Assembly: GCA_050697555.1 (NCBI GenBank)
Contig: JBOHAD010000036.1
Coordinates: forward strand, 1 to 24,942
DNA: 24,942 nucleotides
Direction: 5' to 3'
Source of the DNA: DASQWP01 sp050697555
Lineage (GTDB): Bacteria > Actinomycetota > Thermoleophilia > Gaiellales > Gaiellaceae
Shown piece after piece: positions 7,012-14,539 of this stretch (positions are counted from its first letter, which is position 1; every line of letters begins with the position of its first letter). Position numbers and translations under genes: made by a program. The notes beneath the pieces were generated by a model that searched no databases, was not told the DNA's origin, and saw only the letters and a program-made list of their open reading frames with translations.

Positions 7012-8273
7012 AGACTCGAGCACGCGCGCATCCCACGCTCGCGGCACTCTTTCGGGCGCTCGACGACGATGGGCTCGTCTGGTGCCTCCTGCGCGGCGAG
7101 GCGGACCTCGCCGCCCCGGAAGGCGACGTCGACCTCCTCGTCGCGCCAGCGGACCTCCCCCGTCTCGGCCGACTCGCGGCCGAGCACGGCTTCGCATCCG
7201 TGCCGGCCTGGGGTTACGGATCGCACGCCTTCTTCGTGGCCTACGACTCATCCGGGGATCTCTGGATCAAGCTCGACGTCGTCACCGAGCTCGCATTCGG
7301 CCGCAACTACGCGCTGGCGACGGAGGCGGAAGCCGACTGTCTGGCGCGGCGGACGCGCGTGGACGGGCTGCTGGTGCTGTCCGACGACGACGCCTTCTGG
7401 ACGCTGCTCTTGCACCGCCTTCTGGACAAGGGTGAGGTCGGCCCCCGCGACGCTGCCCGCCTTTCGGTCCTTGCAGAGGGAGCGCGGACGGACGGCACGC
7501 TGGCGCAGACGGTCGACTCGCTCTGCCCTCCGGGCTGGAGCGCCGATTCAATCGTCGCCGCCGCCTCGCAGGGGGAGTGGGCCTCGCTGGCCACCCTGGG
7601 CGATCCTCTCGCAGCCGCGTGGCGGAGACGCGGTCGAGCGGCCGTTCGCCGGCGAACGGCCGCCAACTCAGCGCGCCGCTGGGCCGGCAAGGTGCTCCGG
7701 CTCACCCGGCGGAGGGGGCTCAGAGTCGCGGTGCTCGCTCCCGACGGCGCCGGGAAGTCGACGCTCGCGAAAGGTGTCGAGAATGACTTCTACTTCCCCG
7801 TTCGGTCGATCAGCATGGGCCTCTACCAGGTGCCTCGGCCACGGGGCAGGCATCATCTCCCCGGGCTGGGCCTCGCCCGCCAGCTCGCGAGGCAATGGAC
7901 GGGCTGGCTCCAGGGCGCCTATCACCAGCGTCGCGGCCGGCTCGTTCTGTTCGACAGGTATCCGTACGACGCACTGCTGCCGACCCGCTTCCGGTACCGC
8001 CGGCTCGCCAGGGCCCGCCGCTGGCTGCTCGCCCACGCCTGCCCCGCTCCCGAGCTCGTCGTCCTGCTGGATGCCCCCGGCGAGGTCCTGTACGAGAGGA
8101 AGGGCGAGAAGACCCCCGAGCTCCTCGAGCGACAGCGGCAGGCTTACCGGGCCTTGCTCTCCCGCCTTCCAAGAGCGGTCATCGTGGACGCTTCCCGCGA
8201 GGTCGAGGACGTGCGTCCCGAGGTGACGGCGATCGTCTGGCGGGAATACGTCCGGCGCTGGAGCAAACGATAA
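7008..8273 (+). CDS. Fusion of nucleotidyltransferase-fold domain and thymidylate-kinase-like domain
   Basis: The 421-residue product joins two phosphoryl-transfer folds. Residues 10-100 resemble a minimal nucleotidyltransferase, with GDVDLLV giving the acidic pair D40 and D42 and a third Asp in KLDVV (D90). The usual GS/GG motif appears as RGE (29-31). Residues about 235-421 form a thymidylate-kinase-like P-loop kinase: strand VAVLAPDGAGKST (P-loop to T252, K250), DRYPYD (from D316) and a LID-like helix rich in Lys, Arg and Glu (YERKGEKTPE). The middle part (100-230) is helical and unassigned. A housekeeping Tmk role is unlikely because of the fusion and because it sits in a glycan operon, with its ATG overlapping the stop of the APH fusion. 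The substrate is unknown. Confidence 0.85.
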   Translation: MKTRARAHPTLAALFRALDDDGLVWCLLRGEADLAAPEGDVDLLVAPADLPRLGRLAAEHGFASVPAWGYGSHAFFVAYDSSGDLWIKLDVVTELAFGRNYALATEAEADCLARRTRVDGLLVLSDDDAFWTLLLHRLLDKGEVGPRDAARLSVLAEGARTDGTLAQTVDSLCPPGWSADSIVAAASQGEWASLATLGDPLAAAWRRRGRAAVRRRTAANSARRWAGKVLRLTRRRGLRVAVLAPDGAGKSTLAKGVENDFYFPVRSISMGLYQVPRPRGRHHLPGLGLARQLARQWTGWLQGAYHQRRGRLVLFDRYPYDALLPTRFRYRRLARARRWLLAHACPAPELVVLLDAPGEVLYERKGEKTPELLERQRQAYRALLSRLPRAVIVDASREVEDVRPEVTAIVWREYVRRWSKR

Positions 8274-8292
8274 CGACCAAGAAGGACGGAAC

Positions 8293-9501
8293 ATGCGGAT
8301 CCTGATTTGCGCGTCCGATGCACCACTTCCGCCCACGAACACGGGGTTCAGACGACAGCTCATGGGGCTCGTGCCCGAGCTCGGCAAACGACACGACGTC
8401 CGCCTGATCGGATATCGAATGCCGAACCAATCGACGACGGGTGCGGCGGAAGCGGGCATGCAAATCATCGACTTCCGGAGGCCCGGCTTGGCGGAGAACG
8501 CGCGCGACCTCACGCTGGCGATGATCCGTCGCCGGCCCCTGCGCGCCGAGCGGCTCGTGCGCGGCTTGATCGGGCCGCTACGGGAGGAGCTCGCCCGCTT
8601 CGAGCCCGATCTCGTTCACGTGGGGCCCGGAAAGCTCGCCGGCCTCAAGCGGGAGCTCGAAGGCCTGCCCAGGGTCCTGATGGTGATGGACACGTGGCAC
8701 CTGAACGTGGACGCGCGCGCTGATGCCGCGACCGGGATCCGCCGGCCGCTTCTCCGCGCCGACGCCCGGCGCATCCGTCGGTTCGAGACGTCGGAGTACC
8801 GCGGCTTCGACCGTGTCGTGGTGAGCAACGAGGGAGACCTCGCCGAGCTCCGGGAACGGGATCCGACGCTCCCGTTCGCCATCGTTCCCATCGGCTTCGA
8901 CGCGAGCGCCTACGCGCCCGATCCAGGCGCGCTCGTCGACCCGAACCGGATCATCTTCCACGGCGCCATGAGCTACGCGCCGAACGTCCGCGCCGTCGAG
9001 TTCCTGGCCGGCCGGGTGCTGCCGCGGGTACGCGCCGTGCGGCCCGCCGCCCACCTGGTGATCGTGGGGCGCGACCCCGCGCCGAGAGTCCTGGAGCTCG
9101 AGGAGATCGACGGCGTCCACGTGACGGGAGGCGTCGACGACATGAGGTCGTGGCTCACGGGCAGCCGCGTCTGGGCGGGGCCGTTCCTGGACGGCACCGG
9201 CATCAAGACGAAGCTGCTCGAGGCGATGGCCACGGATCTCCCCTGCGTCGTCACGCCTCTCGGGCATCGAGGGCTCGACGACATCACGTCGGGCGAGCAG
9301 CTGCTCGTCGGCTCCACGGAGGAGGAGCTCGCAGAGCACCTGGTCGCGGTGCTCGAGGACGACGAGCTCGCGCGGAGGCTCGGTCGCACCGGCGGTGAGT
9401 ACGTCCGCCCCAGATACGACTGGCCGGCAGTCGGGGAGGCCTACGATCGCCTCTACGAGGCGGTTCTCGCCGAGCACGGACGTCTCGCCGCGGCGCGCTA
9501 A
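8293..9501 (+). CDS. Glycosyltransferase family 4 (GT-B fold)
   Basis: A retaining GT-B glycosyltransferase of 402 residues that would transfer a sugar from a nucleotide donor to the growing glycan at the cytosolic membrane face. The N-terminal domain begins MRILICASDAPLPP and is followed by a G-F-R segment that replaces the usual Gly-rich loop. The C-terminal domain starts near FHGAMSYAPN and carries the donor-binding segment GIKTKLLEAMA, equivalent to the family E-x7-E region, then LPCVVTPLGHRG. The layout resembles sugar transferases associated with exosortase-type exopolysaccharide loci. AAGGACGG lies just before the ATG, 19 bases after the previous stop, so it is the last gene of the 4008-9501 operon. 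It ends nine bases from the convergent kinase gene. Confidence 0.9.
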   Translation: MRILICASDAPLPPTNTGFRRQLMGLVPELGKRHDVRLIGYRMPNQSTTGAAEAGMQIIDFRRPGLAENARDLTLAMIRRRPLRAERLVRGLIGPLREELARFEPDLVHVGPGKLAGLKRELEGLPRVLMVMDTWHLNVDARADAATGIRRPLLRADARRIRRFETSEYRGFDRVVVSNEGDLAELRERDPTLPFAIVPIGFDASAYAPDPGALVDPNRIIFHGAMSYAPNVRAVEFLAGRVLPRVRAVRPAAHLVIVGRDPAPRVLELEEIDGVHVTGGVDDMRSWLTGSRVWAGPFLDGTGIKTKLLEAMATDLPCVVTPLGHRGLDDITSGEQLLVGSTEEELAEHLVAVLEDDELARRLGRTGGEYVRPRYDWPAVGEAYDRLYEAVLAEHGRLAAAR

Positions 9502-9510
9502 CGACGGGTC

Positions 9511-10791
9511 TCAGTACCCGAGGCCGGTCAGCACGCGGTCGACGTTCGTCTCGACCCAACCCTCGTCGGCAGCCCTGTGCGGAAGCCGAGCGAGCGTCCC
9601 GTGGACCTCGGTCGCCCACCACGCGACGCCCACGGCGTCGAGCACGTCGTCGCGGGGAGCGACTCCCAGGACCGACCAGTAGCGGGCCGAGACGTCTCCG
9701 TACTCGGGCAAGCGCCACGGACGAGCCAGGAAGGCAGGCCCCAGCGCCCGGCGCGACGCCCGCCGGAACTCGGTCGCGACGAGCTGGAGCAGGTCGGCGC
9801 CCGGGACTGCATCGGGATGCGCGGCGTCCCAGTCCACGAGGCCGCACAAACTGCCGGCCCGATCGACGAGGAGATTGCCGGCCCAGAGATCGCCGTGCCG
9901 CAGGATGGACGGCAACGTCTCCAAGGTGCCGGAGACCTCGGAGGCGAGCGCGCCGATCGCGCCGGCCCGGTCGGGAAGGATGGCGGCGATTGCGGAGAGA
10001 TCGGCGGCCGTCGCGGCCGGAGGACGATCGCTGCGTGGCAAGGAAGCGCAGACATCCGCCACCTGGCGCATCAGCGGGACGCTCGCCCGCGGCGGCCGAC
10101 GGCCCGGTAGCGCTCGCTCGGCGACCCAGGAGGCGCCCGCCGTCGAGCCGCGCGCGTGCAGGCGCGGGGTAAGCGGCACGCGCTCGCGGCTCAGTCGCTC
10201 CAGCGTTCCGGCGACCGTGGCGGGGTCGCCCGGCGCACCGGCGCGGGCCACGCGCAAAACAGCGGGGGAACCGTCTGCGAGGAGGCCTCGCACGAGCATC
10301 ACGCCGCCTGCGCCGCCGTGGAAGCTGCCCCCGGACGGGCGCACGCCTGCCGCCTCTGCCACTGCATCCAGCACCCGTGCTCTGTCCGGCGCCGAGCTCA
10401 GCTCGACCAGCGCTCCGCCCCGAAGAGCCGCACGCACGCTGCCGCGAGCGCGTTCCATCCTCAGCCCCCTCGGGGGCAGGCGATGGACGGCGGCGACGCG
10501 CAGGCGGGACGGAAGCCGCCGCCTCATCGTGCGAAGCGATACCTCGCGCAGCGCCGCGCGGCGAGCTGCAGCGGCGAGCGGCGCCGACCCCGCCGGCATT
10601 CGGCCCCACACGATCACATCCGCTGCCGGGTCGACGGCGGCAGGCTCGAAGGACCAGTCGGGAGGCGCCTCCACGGCCACCCCGTGCCGGCCGGGCTCGG
10701 CGGGCAGGAGCGGGTAGGCCAGGAGGACGAACGGCGAGCGGTCGGGTGCCGAGGCGTCCTCTCGGGCCGTCGGACGGACGGGCGCGATCAA
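9511..10791 (-). CDS. APH-family kinase with uncharacterised N-terminal domain
   Basis: The 426-residue product (from TTG 10791) has an N-terminal region of about 120 residues not assigned to a family, and a C-terminal aminoglycoside-phosphotransferase-like kinase. The catalytic loop is RHGDLWAGNLLV (H299, D301, N306) and the metal-binding motif is VDWDAAHPD (D320), so it should be active. The substrate is probably a sugar or sugar derivative. The start is uncertain: TTG 10791 overlaps the stop of the upstream GDP-mannose epimerase in a TTGA arrangement, whereas ATG 10857 would overlap that gene by 70 bases; neither has a clear Shine-Dalgarno. Coupling to the epimerase suggests both work on the same GDP-sugar branch. 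Like the kinase at 5341, it combines an extra N-terminal domain with an APH fold. Confidence 0.8.
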   Translation of the reverse strand: MIAPVRPTAREDASAPDRSPFVLLAYPLLPAEPGRHGVAVEAPPDWSFEPAAVDPAADVIVWGRMPAGSAPLAAAARRAALREVSLRTMRRRLPSRLRVAAVHRLPPRGLRMERARGSVRAALRGGALVELSSAPDRARVLDAVAEAAGVRPSGGSFHGGAGGVMLVRGLLADGSPAVLRVARAGAPGDPATVAGTLERLSRERVPLTPRLHARGSTAGASWVAERALPGRRPPRASVPLMRQVADVCASLPRSDRPPAATAADLSAIAAILPDRAGAIGALASEVSGTLETLPSILRHGDLWAGNLLVDRAGSLCGLVDWDAAHPDAVPGADLLQLVATEFRRASRRALGPAFLARPWRLPEYGDVSARYWSVLGVAPRDDVLDAVGVAWWATEVHGTLARLPHRAADEGWVETNVDRVLTGLGY

Positions 10792-11780
10792 GCGGAGGAG
10801 AGCACGCCGGGCACAGCCGGCTCGCTCGCCGGCCGCTCGACCTGCCCCTCGATCCATCGATACGTCGGCACCAGCCCGTCCTCGAGCGAGATCTCCGGCT
10901 CCCAGCCGAGCACCTCGCGCAGCCTGGTGTTGTCGGAGTTCCGGCCGCGCACCCCCTGGGGCCCGTCGACGTGCTCGAGCTCGAGGCCCGGCTTGCCGGA
11001 GACCTCGATCACGATTCGGGCGAGCTCGTTGATGGTGACCATGCGGTCGGTCCCGAGATTGAGCGGCTCGGAGTGGTCGGACCGCATGATGCGGTAGAGC
11101 CCTTCCACGCAGTCGTCCACGTAGCAGAAGGAGCGCGTCTGCTCCCCGTCTCCCCAGATCTCCACCGAGCCGCCGGGCTCCGCGCGAGCGACCTTCCTGC
11201 AGAGCGCCGCCGGCGCCTTCTCCCGCCCTCCGTCATAGGTCCCGTACGGGCCGTAGACGTTGTGGAAGCGGACGCTGCGCGTCTCCAGTCCGTGCTCGTC
11301 CGCGTAGTACTCGCACAGCCGCTCCGAGATCAGCTTCTCCCAGCCGTACGCGTCCTGGGGGTTCGCCGGATAGGCGTCCTCCTCGCGCAGCGGCTTCACG
11401 TCGGCATCCGCCTGCAGATGCTCCGGGTAGACGCACGCCGACGAGCTGTACAGGTATCGCTCGACGCCGTGGAGGCGGGCCGCCTCGATGCTGTGGAGGT
11501 TGATGAGGGCGTTGTTGTAGAGGATGGTCGCGTGGTTCTCGGAGATGAAGCCCATCCCGCCCATGTCTGCGGCGAGCGCGTAGACCTGATCGACGTCCCG
11601 GGCGGCAAGGAGCGCGTCGTCCCGGCGCCGCAGGTCGAGGAGCTCGAACTCGTCGGCGTTGACCTCCGTGAACTCCGGGTACTTGAGGTCCACGCCGCGA
11701 ACCCAGTAGCCGCGCTCCTTCAGGTACGTGACGAGATGATGGCCGATGAACCCCCCCGCTCCGGTCACCAGTACGCGCAT
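10788..11780 (-). CDS. GDP-mannose 3,5-epimerase
   Basis: This cytosolic NAD-dependent SDR enzyme converts GDP-D-mannose to GDP-L-galactose (and GDP-L-gulose), as in the plant ascorbate pathway. The 330-residue product carries the diagnostic motifs: GAGGFIG (7-13), AADMGGMGFI (70-79), SSSACVYPE with the acid/base Cys C116, the catalytic Y145 and K149 in PQDAYGWEKL, GGREKAPAA with the second acid/base Lys K188, GDGEQTRSF, and GVRGRNSDN near the C terminus. ATG 11780 was chosen because GGAGGAGAGGG precedes it and a good promoter lies about 60 bases upstream; a TTG at 11837 would fall upstream of the predicted transcript start. It should supply L-galactose or L-gulose units for the glycan. The APH-type kinase is coupled directly downstream. 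Confidence 0.94.
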   Translation of the reverse strand: MRVLVTGAGGFIGHHLVTYLKERGYWVRGVDLKYPEFTEVNADEFELLDLRRRDDALLAARDVDQVYALAADMGGMGFISENHATILYNNALINLHSIEAARLHGVERYLYSSSACVYPEHLQADADVKPLREEDAYPANPQDAYGWEKLISERLCEYYADEHGLETRSVRFHNVYGPYGTYDGGREKAPAALCRKVARAEPGGSVEIWGDGEQTRSFCYVDDCVEGLYRIMRSDHSEPLNLGTDRMVTINELARIVIEVSGKPGLELEHVDGPQGVRGRNSDNTRLREVLGWEPEISLEDGLVPTYRWIEGQVERPASEPAVPGVLSSA

Positions 11781-11839
11781 CCCTCTCCTCCCGGTCGCCC
11801 CTAGGTGCGGCGTCCCGTCCCGTCGCCGCCTCTGCAAGG

Positions 11840-11869
11840 AGCGTATCGACCGGAGGGACGGCGCGTCAA
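11840..11869 (-). promoter_or_regulatory. Promoter of the GDP-mannose epimerase/kinase operon
   Basis: On the minus strand TTGACG (11869-11864), an 18-base spacer and TACGCT (11845-11840) give a strong sigma-70-type match. The start site would be near 11833, with a leader of about 53 bases that ends in a purine-rich ribosome binding site before ATG 11780. Confidence 0.6.
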
Positions 11870-11883
11870 CGGCGCGGCGGGCC

Positions 11884-12312
11884 CTAGGCGCTCGCCGAGC
11901 GCTCCTCGAGCGCAGCGAGCGCGCACAGTCGGGCCTCGGTCCGCGCGAGCACCCACCCGTGGAGCTCGACTGTCCTCAGGCCCTGAAAGTCCTCCACGGT
12001 CGCGCGGAGGACGAGCTCGTGCAGCCGATCGTCCTTCGGGGTGTCCAGCGCCCGGAAGCCGCCGGGCAAGCGCTCGACCACACGCGCCGTCAGCACACGC
12101 GTCGAGGCCTCAGCTGGAACAACCCGTAGGTATTCGCGCCCGACGAGACGGGCGCTCTCCTCGTGGCTCAGCAACCCTGCCAGCCGCTGGCTCCCGGAAG
12201 GGGAAGGACGCAAGAAGGGCCAGAAGCCGACCGAACGCCAGACCACGGATACACCCAGCCCGGTAGCGCCGAGCAGGAACGTCCGGCGTCTCATCGTCGG
12301 CGGCGGGGTCAT
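11884..12312 (-). CDS. Tat-exported small partner of the GMC oxidoreductase
   Basis: The 142-residue product begins with a twin-arginine signal: RRR at 8-10 in MRRRTFLLGATG, followed by a hydrophobic stretch. The remainder is about 100 residues (EESARLVGREYLR, VLRATVEDFQGLRTVELHGWVLA) without cysteine or obvious cofactor motifs. I do not recognise the mature domain with certainty; by size, signal and position it resembles the small subunits (gluconate 2-dehydrogenase subunit-3-like) that accompany GMC flavoproteins. Its ATG at 12312 overlaps the GMC stop in an ATGA arrangement, which implies equimolar production. The GMC protein has no signal of its own, so this protein probably carries it through the Tat system. 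Confidence 0.75.
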   Translation of the reverse strand: MTPPPTMRRRTFLLGATGLGVSVVWRSVGFWPFLRPSPSGSQRLAGLLSHEESARLVGREYLRVVPAEASTRVLTARVVERLPGGFRALDTPKDDRLHELVLRATVEDFQGLRTVELHGWVLARTEARLCALAALEERSASA

Positions 12313-13880
12313 CGGAGCATCGTTCCCTTGAGCTGATCGGCAAGCCGGATCGCGAGCGCGACCAGCATGAGCGTAGGCGTCGCCCCGCCGGGAGTGGGGA
12401 ACACGGAGCTGCCCGCGACGAAGAGGTTGGACATGCCGTGCACGCGGCAATGACCGTCGACGACGCCCTGCTTGGGGTCGCCGCTCATGCGAGTCGTGCC
12501 CATGTGATGCTGGCCTCCGTTGAGATCGTCGGGCCAACCCGATTCGTCCTCCCCGTGGAGGATCCTGACGCGCCCGATCCCGGCGGCGCCAACCTCGGCC
12601 CCGAGCAGCTCGAGCGTTCGCCTTACGTTGCGCCTGTCGACGTCGCTCAACCGCCAGTCGAGCGCGACGCGCGGCATTCCGAGCTGATCGCGCTCCCGCA
12701 AGAGCATCACGCGGCTGTCCGGGTTCGGCGCCTGCTCCATCCGTGTCGACAGGCCGATCGTCTCGATCCGCCCCCGGAGATGGATGTACGTGTCCTCGGG
12801 TGACTGAAGCGCCTCCCGGATCACGTCGAGATAGGGAACGGGCACGGGAGGCCCGGGGATCGCGATTCTCTGCCAGCCCTCGACGTCCGCGGCCAAGGTC
12901 ATGACGTGGCGCGCGAAGTCGGAGGCGTCCTCGGGAGGGTCTCCGTAGTCCGGCTCCAGGCGGATTTGAAGGTCGAGCAGCCCCTCGGCGAGCTGGACGT
13001 CCTTCGAGGAGGCGAGGTACCCGCGAACCAGCGCACCACCGACGCGATGGTTCTCGTAGAAGCCCAGATTCGGGTGCGGGCTCGAGGGAGCGATGAAGCC
13101 CGCCAAGAAGCGAGGGTGCTCCAGGAAGAACCTGCCGACGAGATCGTTCCCGTTCCCCAAGCCCGCCGGCGCCTGTCCGTTCGAGACGAGGAGCAACCTG
13201 GCGTTCTCGATCGCGCCGGTCGCCAGCACGAAGACCCTGGCCTCCACGGAGAAGTGGTTGCCCGACAGGGTCGCCACCGGCACCGACGTGGCCGTTCGCG
13301 CCCCCTCGTCGGCCACCACGCCGGTCGCGTTCGCGTGCAGGTACACCGTCACGTTCGGCGCCGCACGGAGCTCCTCGCGATAGCTCTCGCCGAAGCTCCG
13401 GAGGTCTGCGGCGACCACCTGGGCGACCCTGCTGACGATCCGGTCGCTCCGCAGGCGAAGGGGGGCCACCTCGCCGTCCGGAGCCCAGTCGGCCAGGTCC
13501 CAGTCGTCCGAGGGAAGCCGGACCACCTGCACGGCCCGCTCGTAGAAGGGGTCGACGTCCTCCTTCCTGATCGGCCAGCCGGTGAACCGAATCCCCTCGC
13601 GTGCCTCGAAGTCGGCCTCCTCGAACGGCCTGCAGATCCCACCCCAGTGGTTGGTCGTCCCGCCGAAATAGCGCAGGCGGGGTGCGCTGAGGTCGGAGTA
13701 GGGAAGCCCGATGGATGGGCCCTCGTAGAGGGCCTGCGTCTCGACCTCGTACTCGAAGCCGCCGCTCTCCAGGACCGTCACGCGGAGCGGCGAGCCGCTG
13801 AGCTCCCGCGCGAGCGTGATGCCGGCCGCTCCGGCGCCGACGATGCAGACATCCGTCTGAAGCGTCGTGTCCCTCGGCAC
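12309..13880 (-). CDS. GMC-family FAD-dependent oxidoreductase (choline dehydrogenase-like)
   Basis: GMC enzymes oxidise an alcohol or sugar hydroxyl with FAD. The product of about 523 residues has the FAD-binding VGAGAAG (15-20 for the Gly-rich core), ESGG after strand 2, the GGTTNHWGG segment typical of this subfamily, ATGAIENARLLL, and the C-terminal active-site segment HHMGTTRM (458-465) followed by SNLFVAGSSVFPT. The second catalytic position, usually Asn in (A)NPT, reads ATPT (T501). The start is uncertain: GTG 13880 is the first standard codon downstream of the RDD stop, but homologous proteins usually begin about seven residues earlier. There a CTG (13901) is preceded by AGGGGG at good spacing. 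It has no signal peptide and is coupled to the Tat protein, so it is likely exported as a complex. A sugar or polyol substrate is a guess. Confidence 0.92.
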   Translation of the reverse strand: MPRDTTLQTDVCIVGAGAAGITLARELSGSPLRVTVLESGGFEYEVETQALYEGPSIGLPYSDLSAPRLRYFGGTTNHWGGICRPFEEADFEAREGIRFTGWPIRKEDVDPFYERAVQVVRLPSDDWDLADWAPDGEVAPLRLRSDRIVSRVAQVVAADLRSFGESYREELRAAPNVTVYLHANATGVVADEGARTATSVPVATLSGNHFSVEARVFVLATGAIENARLLLVSNGQAPAGLGNGNDLVGRFFLEHPRFLAGFIAPSSPHPNLGFYENHRVGGALVRGYLASSKDVQLAEGLLDLQIRLEPDYGDPPEDASDFARHVMTLAADVEGWQRIAIPGPPVPVPYLDVIREALQSPEDTYIHLRGRIETIGLSTRMEQAPNPDSRVMLLRERDQLGMPRVALDWRLSDVDRRNVRRTLELLGAEVGAAGIGRVRILHGEDESGWPDDLNGGQHHMGTTRMSGDPKQGVVDGHCRVHGMSNLFVAGSSVFPTPGGATPTLMLVALAIRLADQLKGTMLR

Positions 13881-13911
13881 GTTGCGCGCGTCGGCGAACA
13901 GCGGACGCCCC

Positions 13912-14490
13912 CTACCCCGCCACCGCTCGTCTCTTGCGCACGACGCTCCCGGCGATCCGGTCGTGCAAGCCCTGGTTCGTCTCGCTCTGTGCGGTCGTGA
14001 GGAGAAGGACGAGGTACCACACGAGCGCGCTCCCCCAGACGAGCCAGCCGAGGAGGGGAACGCCCGCCGCCAAGGCGGAGACCGTAGCGAACGGAGGGAA
14101 GAGCAGGAGCCAGCGTGCGACCGCCCGCGGGATCGTGAGCGCTTCGCCGCGCGTGTCGCCTCGGACGCGCATGCGAAGAGCAAGCTGGGCGGGCGACCCG
14201 CCCAGGCGCGCCCACGGGATGACGAAGTAGGCGGCGCTCAGGACGGTGGCGAAGAGGGCGTTCAAGGCGACCAGGCCCTTGTCGACCGCCACCGTGTCCC
14301 TCAAGGTGGCCGCCTCGGGGCGAATGCTGACGGCCGGCCCGACGAGCGCGTCCACGATGCTCACCCCGACGAAGACCAGCACGGTGACGACGACGACGTC
14401 CACGATCCAGGCGAGGACCCGCCTGGGGACGCTCGCGAGCGGATCATCTGCAGGTCCTGCGGAATGGCCGGGAATCATCTCCCTCGACAT
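13912..14490 (-). CDS. RDD-family integral membrane protein
   Basis: RDD proteins are small multi-spanning membrane proteins of poorly defined function, some linked to ion exchange or regulation. The 192-residue product carries the name-giving residues: PRRVLAWIVD near 21-31 before TM1, and GLHDRIAGSVVRKRR near the C terminus. Three hydrophobic regions (about 28-50, 73-98 and 127-160) are visible. ATG 14490 is taken as the start; a second in-frame ATG at 14478 follows GAGGGAG but with no spacing. A perfect TTGACA lies on this strand at 14515-14510, but no TANNNT -10 follows at the right distance. It is the first gene of the operon that continues into the GMC oxidoreductase 31 bases later (10 bases if the CTG start is used). 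Its role there may be membrane docking, which is speculative. Confidence 0.88.
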   Translation of the reverse strand: MSREMIPGHSAGPADDPLASVPRRVLAWIVDVVVVTVLVFVGVSIVDALVGPAVSIRPEAATLRDTVAVDKGLVALNALFATVLSAAYFVIPWARLGGSPAQLALRMRVRGDTRGEALTIPRAVARWLLLFPPFATVSALAAGVPLLGWLVWGSALVWYLVLLLTTAQSETNQGLHDRIAGSVVRKRRAVAG

Positions 14491-14527
14491 TCACCCGCGC
14501 CCCGTAGGCTGTCAAGGCGGAGCGACC

Positions 14528-14533
14528 TACACT
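14528..14533 (+). promoter_or_regulatory. -10 element upstream of the GT4 gene
   Basis: TACACT (14528-14533) is followed by CTTTGC and an ATG at 14540, the spacing of a leaderless start. Transcription would begin near 14540, giving the glycosyltransferase at 14610 a leader of about 70 bases. No clear -35 is seen. Confidence 0.4.
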
Positions 14534-14539
14534 CTTTGC

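Noticed and set aside
9505..9520. CGGGT-CTCAGT-ACCCG hairpin at the convergent ends of GT4 and APH genes
   Set aside because: It has only a 5-bp stem, overlaps the end of a coding region and has no U-tract; too weak to annotate as a terminator.
9284..10609. Long minus-strand frame of 441 codons overlapping the APH kinase gene
   Set aside because: The alternative frame is extremely Arg/Ala/Gly-rich without motifs, whereas the chosen frame carries HGD-x4-N and DWD.
12906..14000. Plus-strand frame of 364 codons opposite the GMC gene
   Set aside because: There are no domain features and it fully overlaps a clear GMC flavoprotein; it is typical of GC-rich antisense open frames.
14510..14515. Perfect TTGACA on the minus strand upstream of the RDD gene
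   Set aside because: No TANNNT element follows at 16-19 bases, so a complete promoter cannot be claimed.
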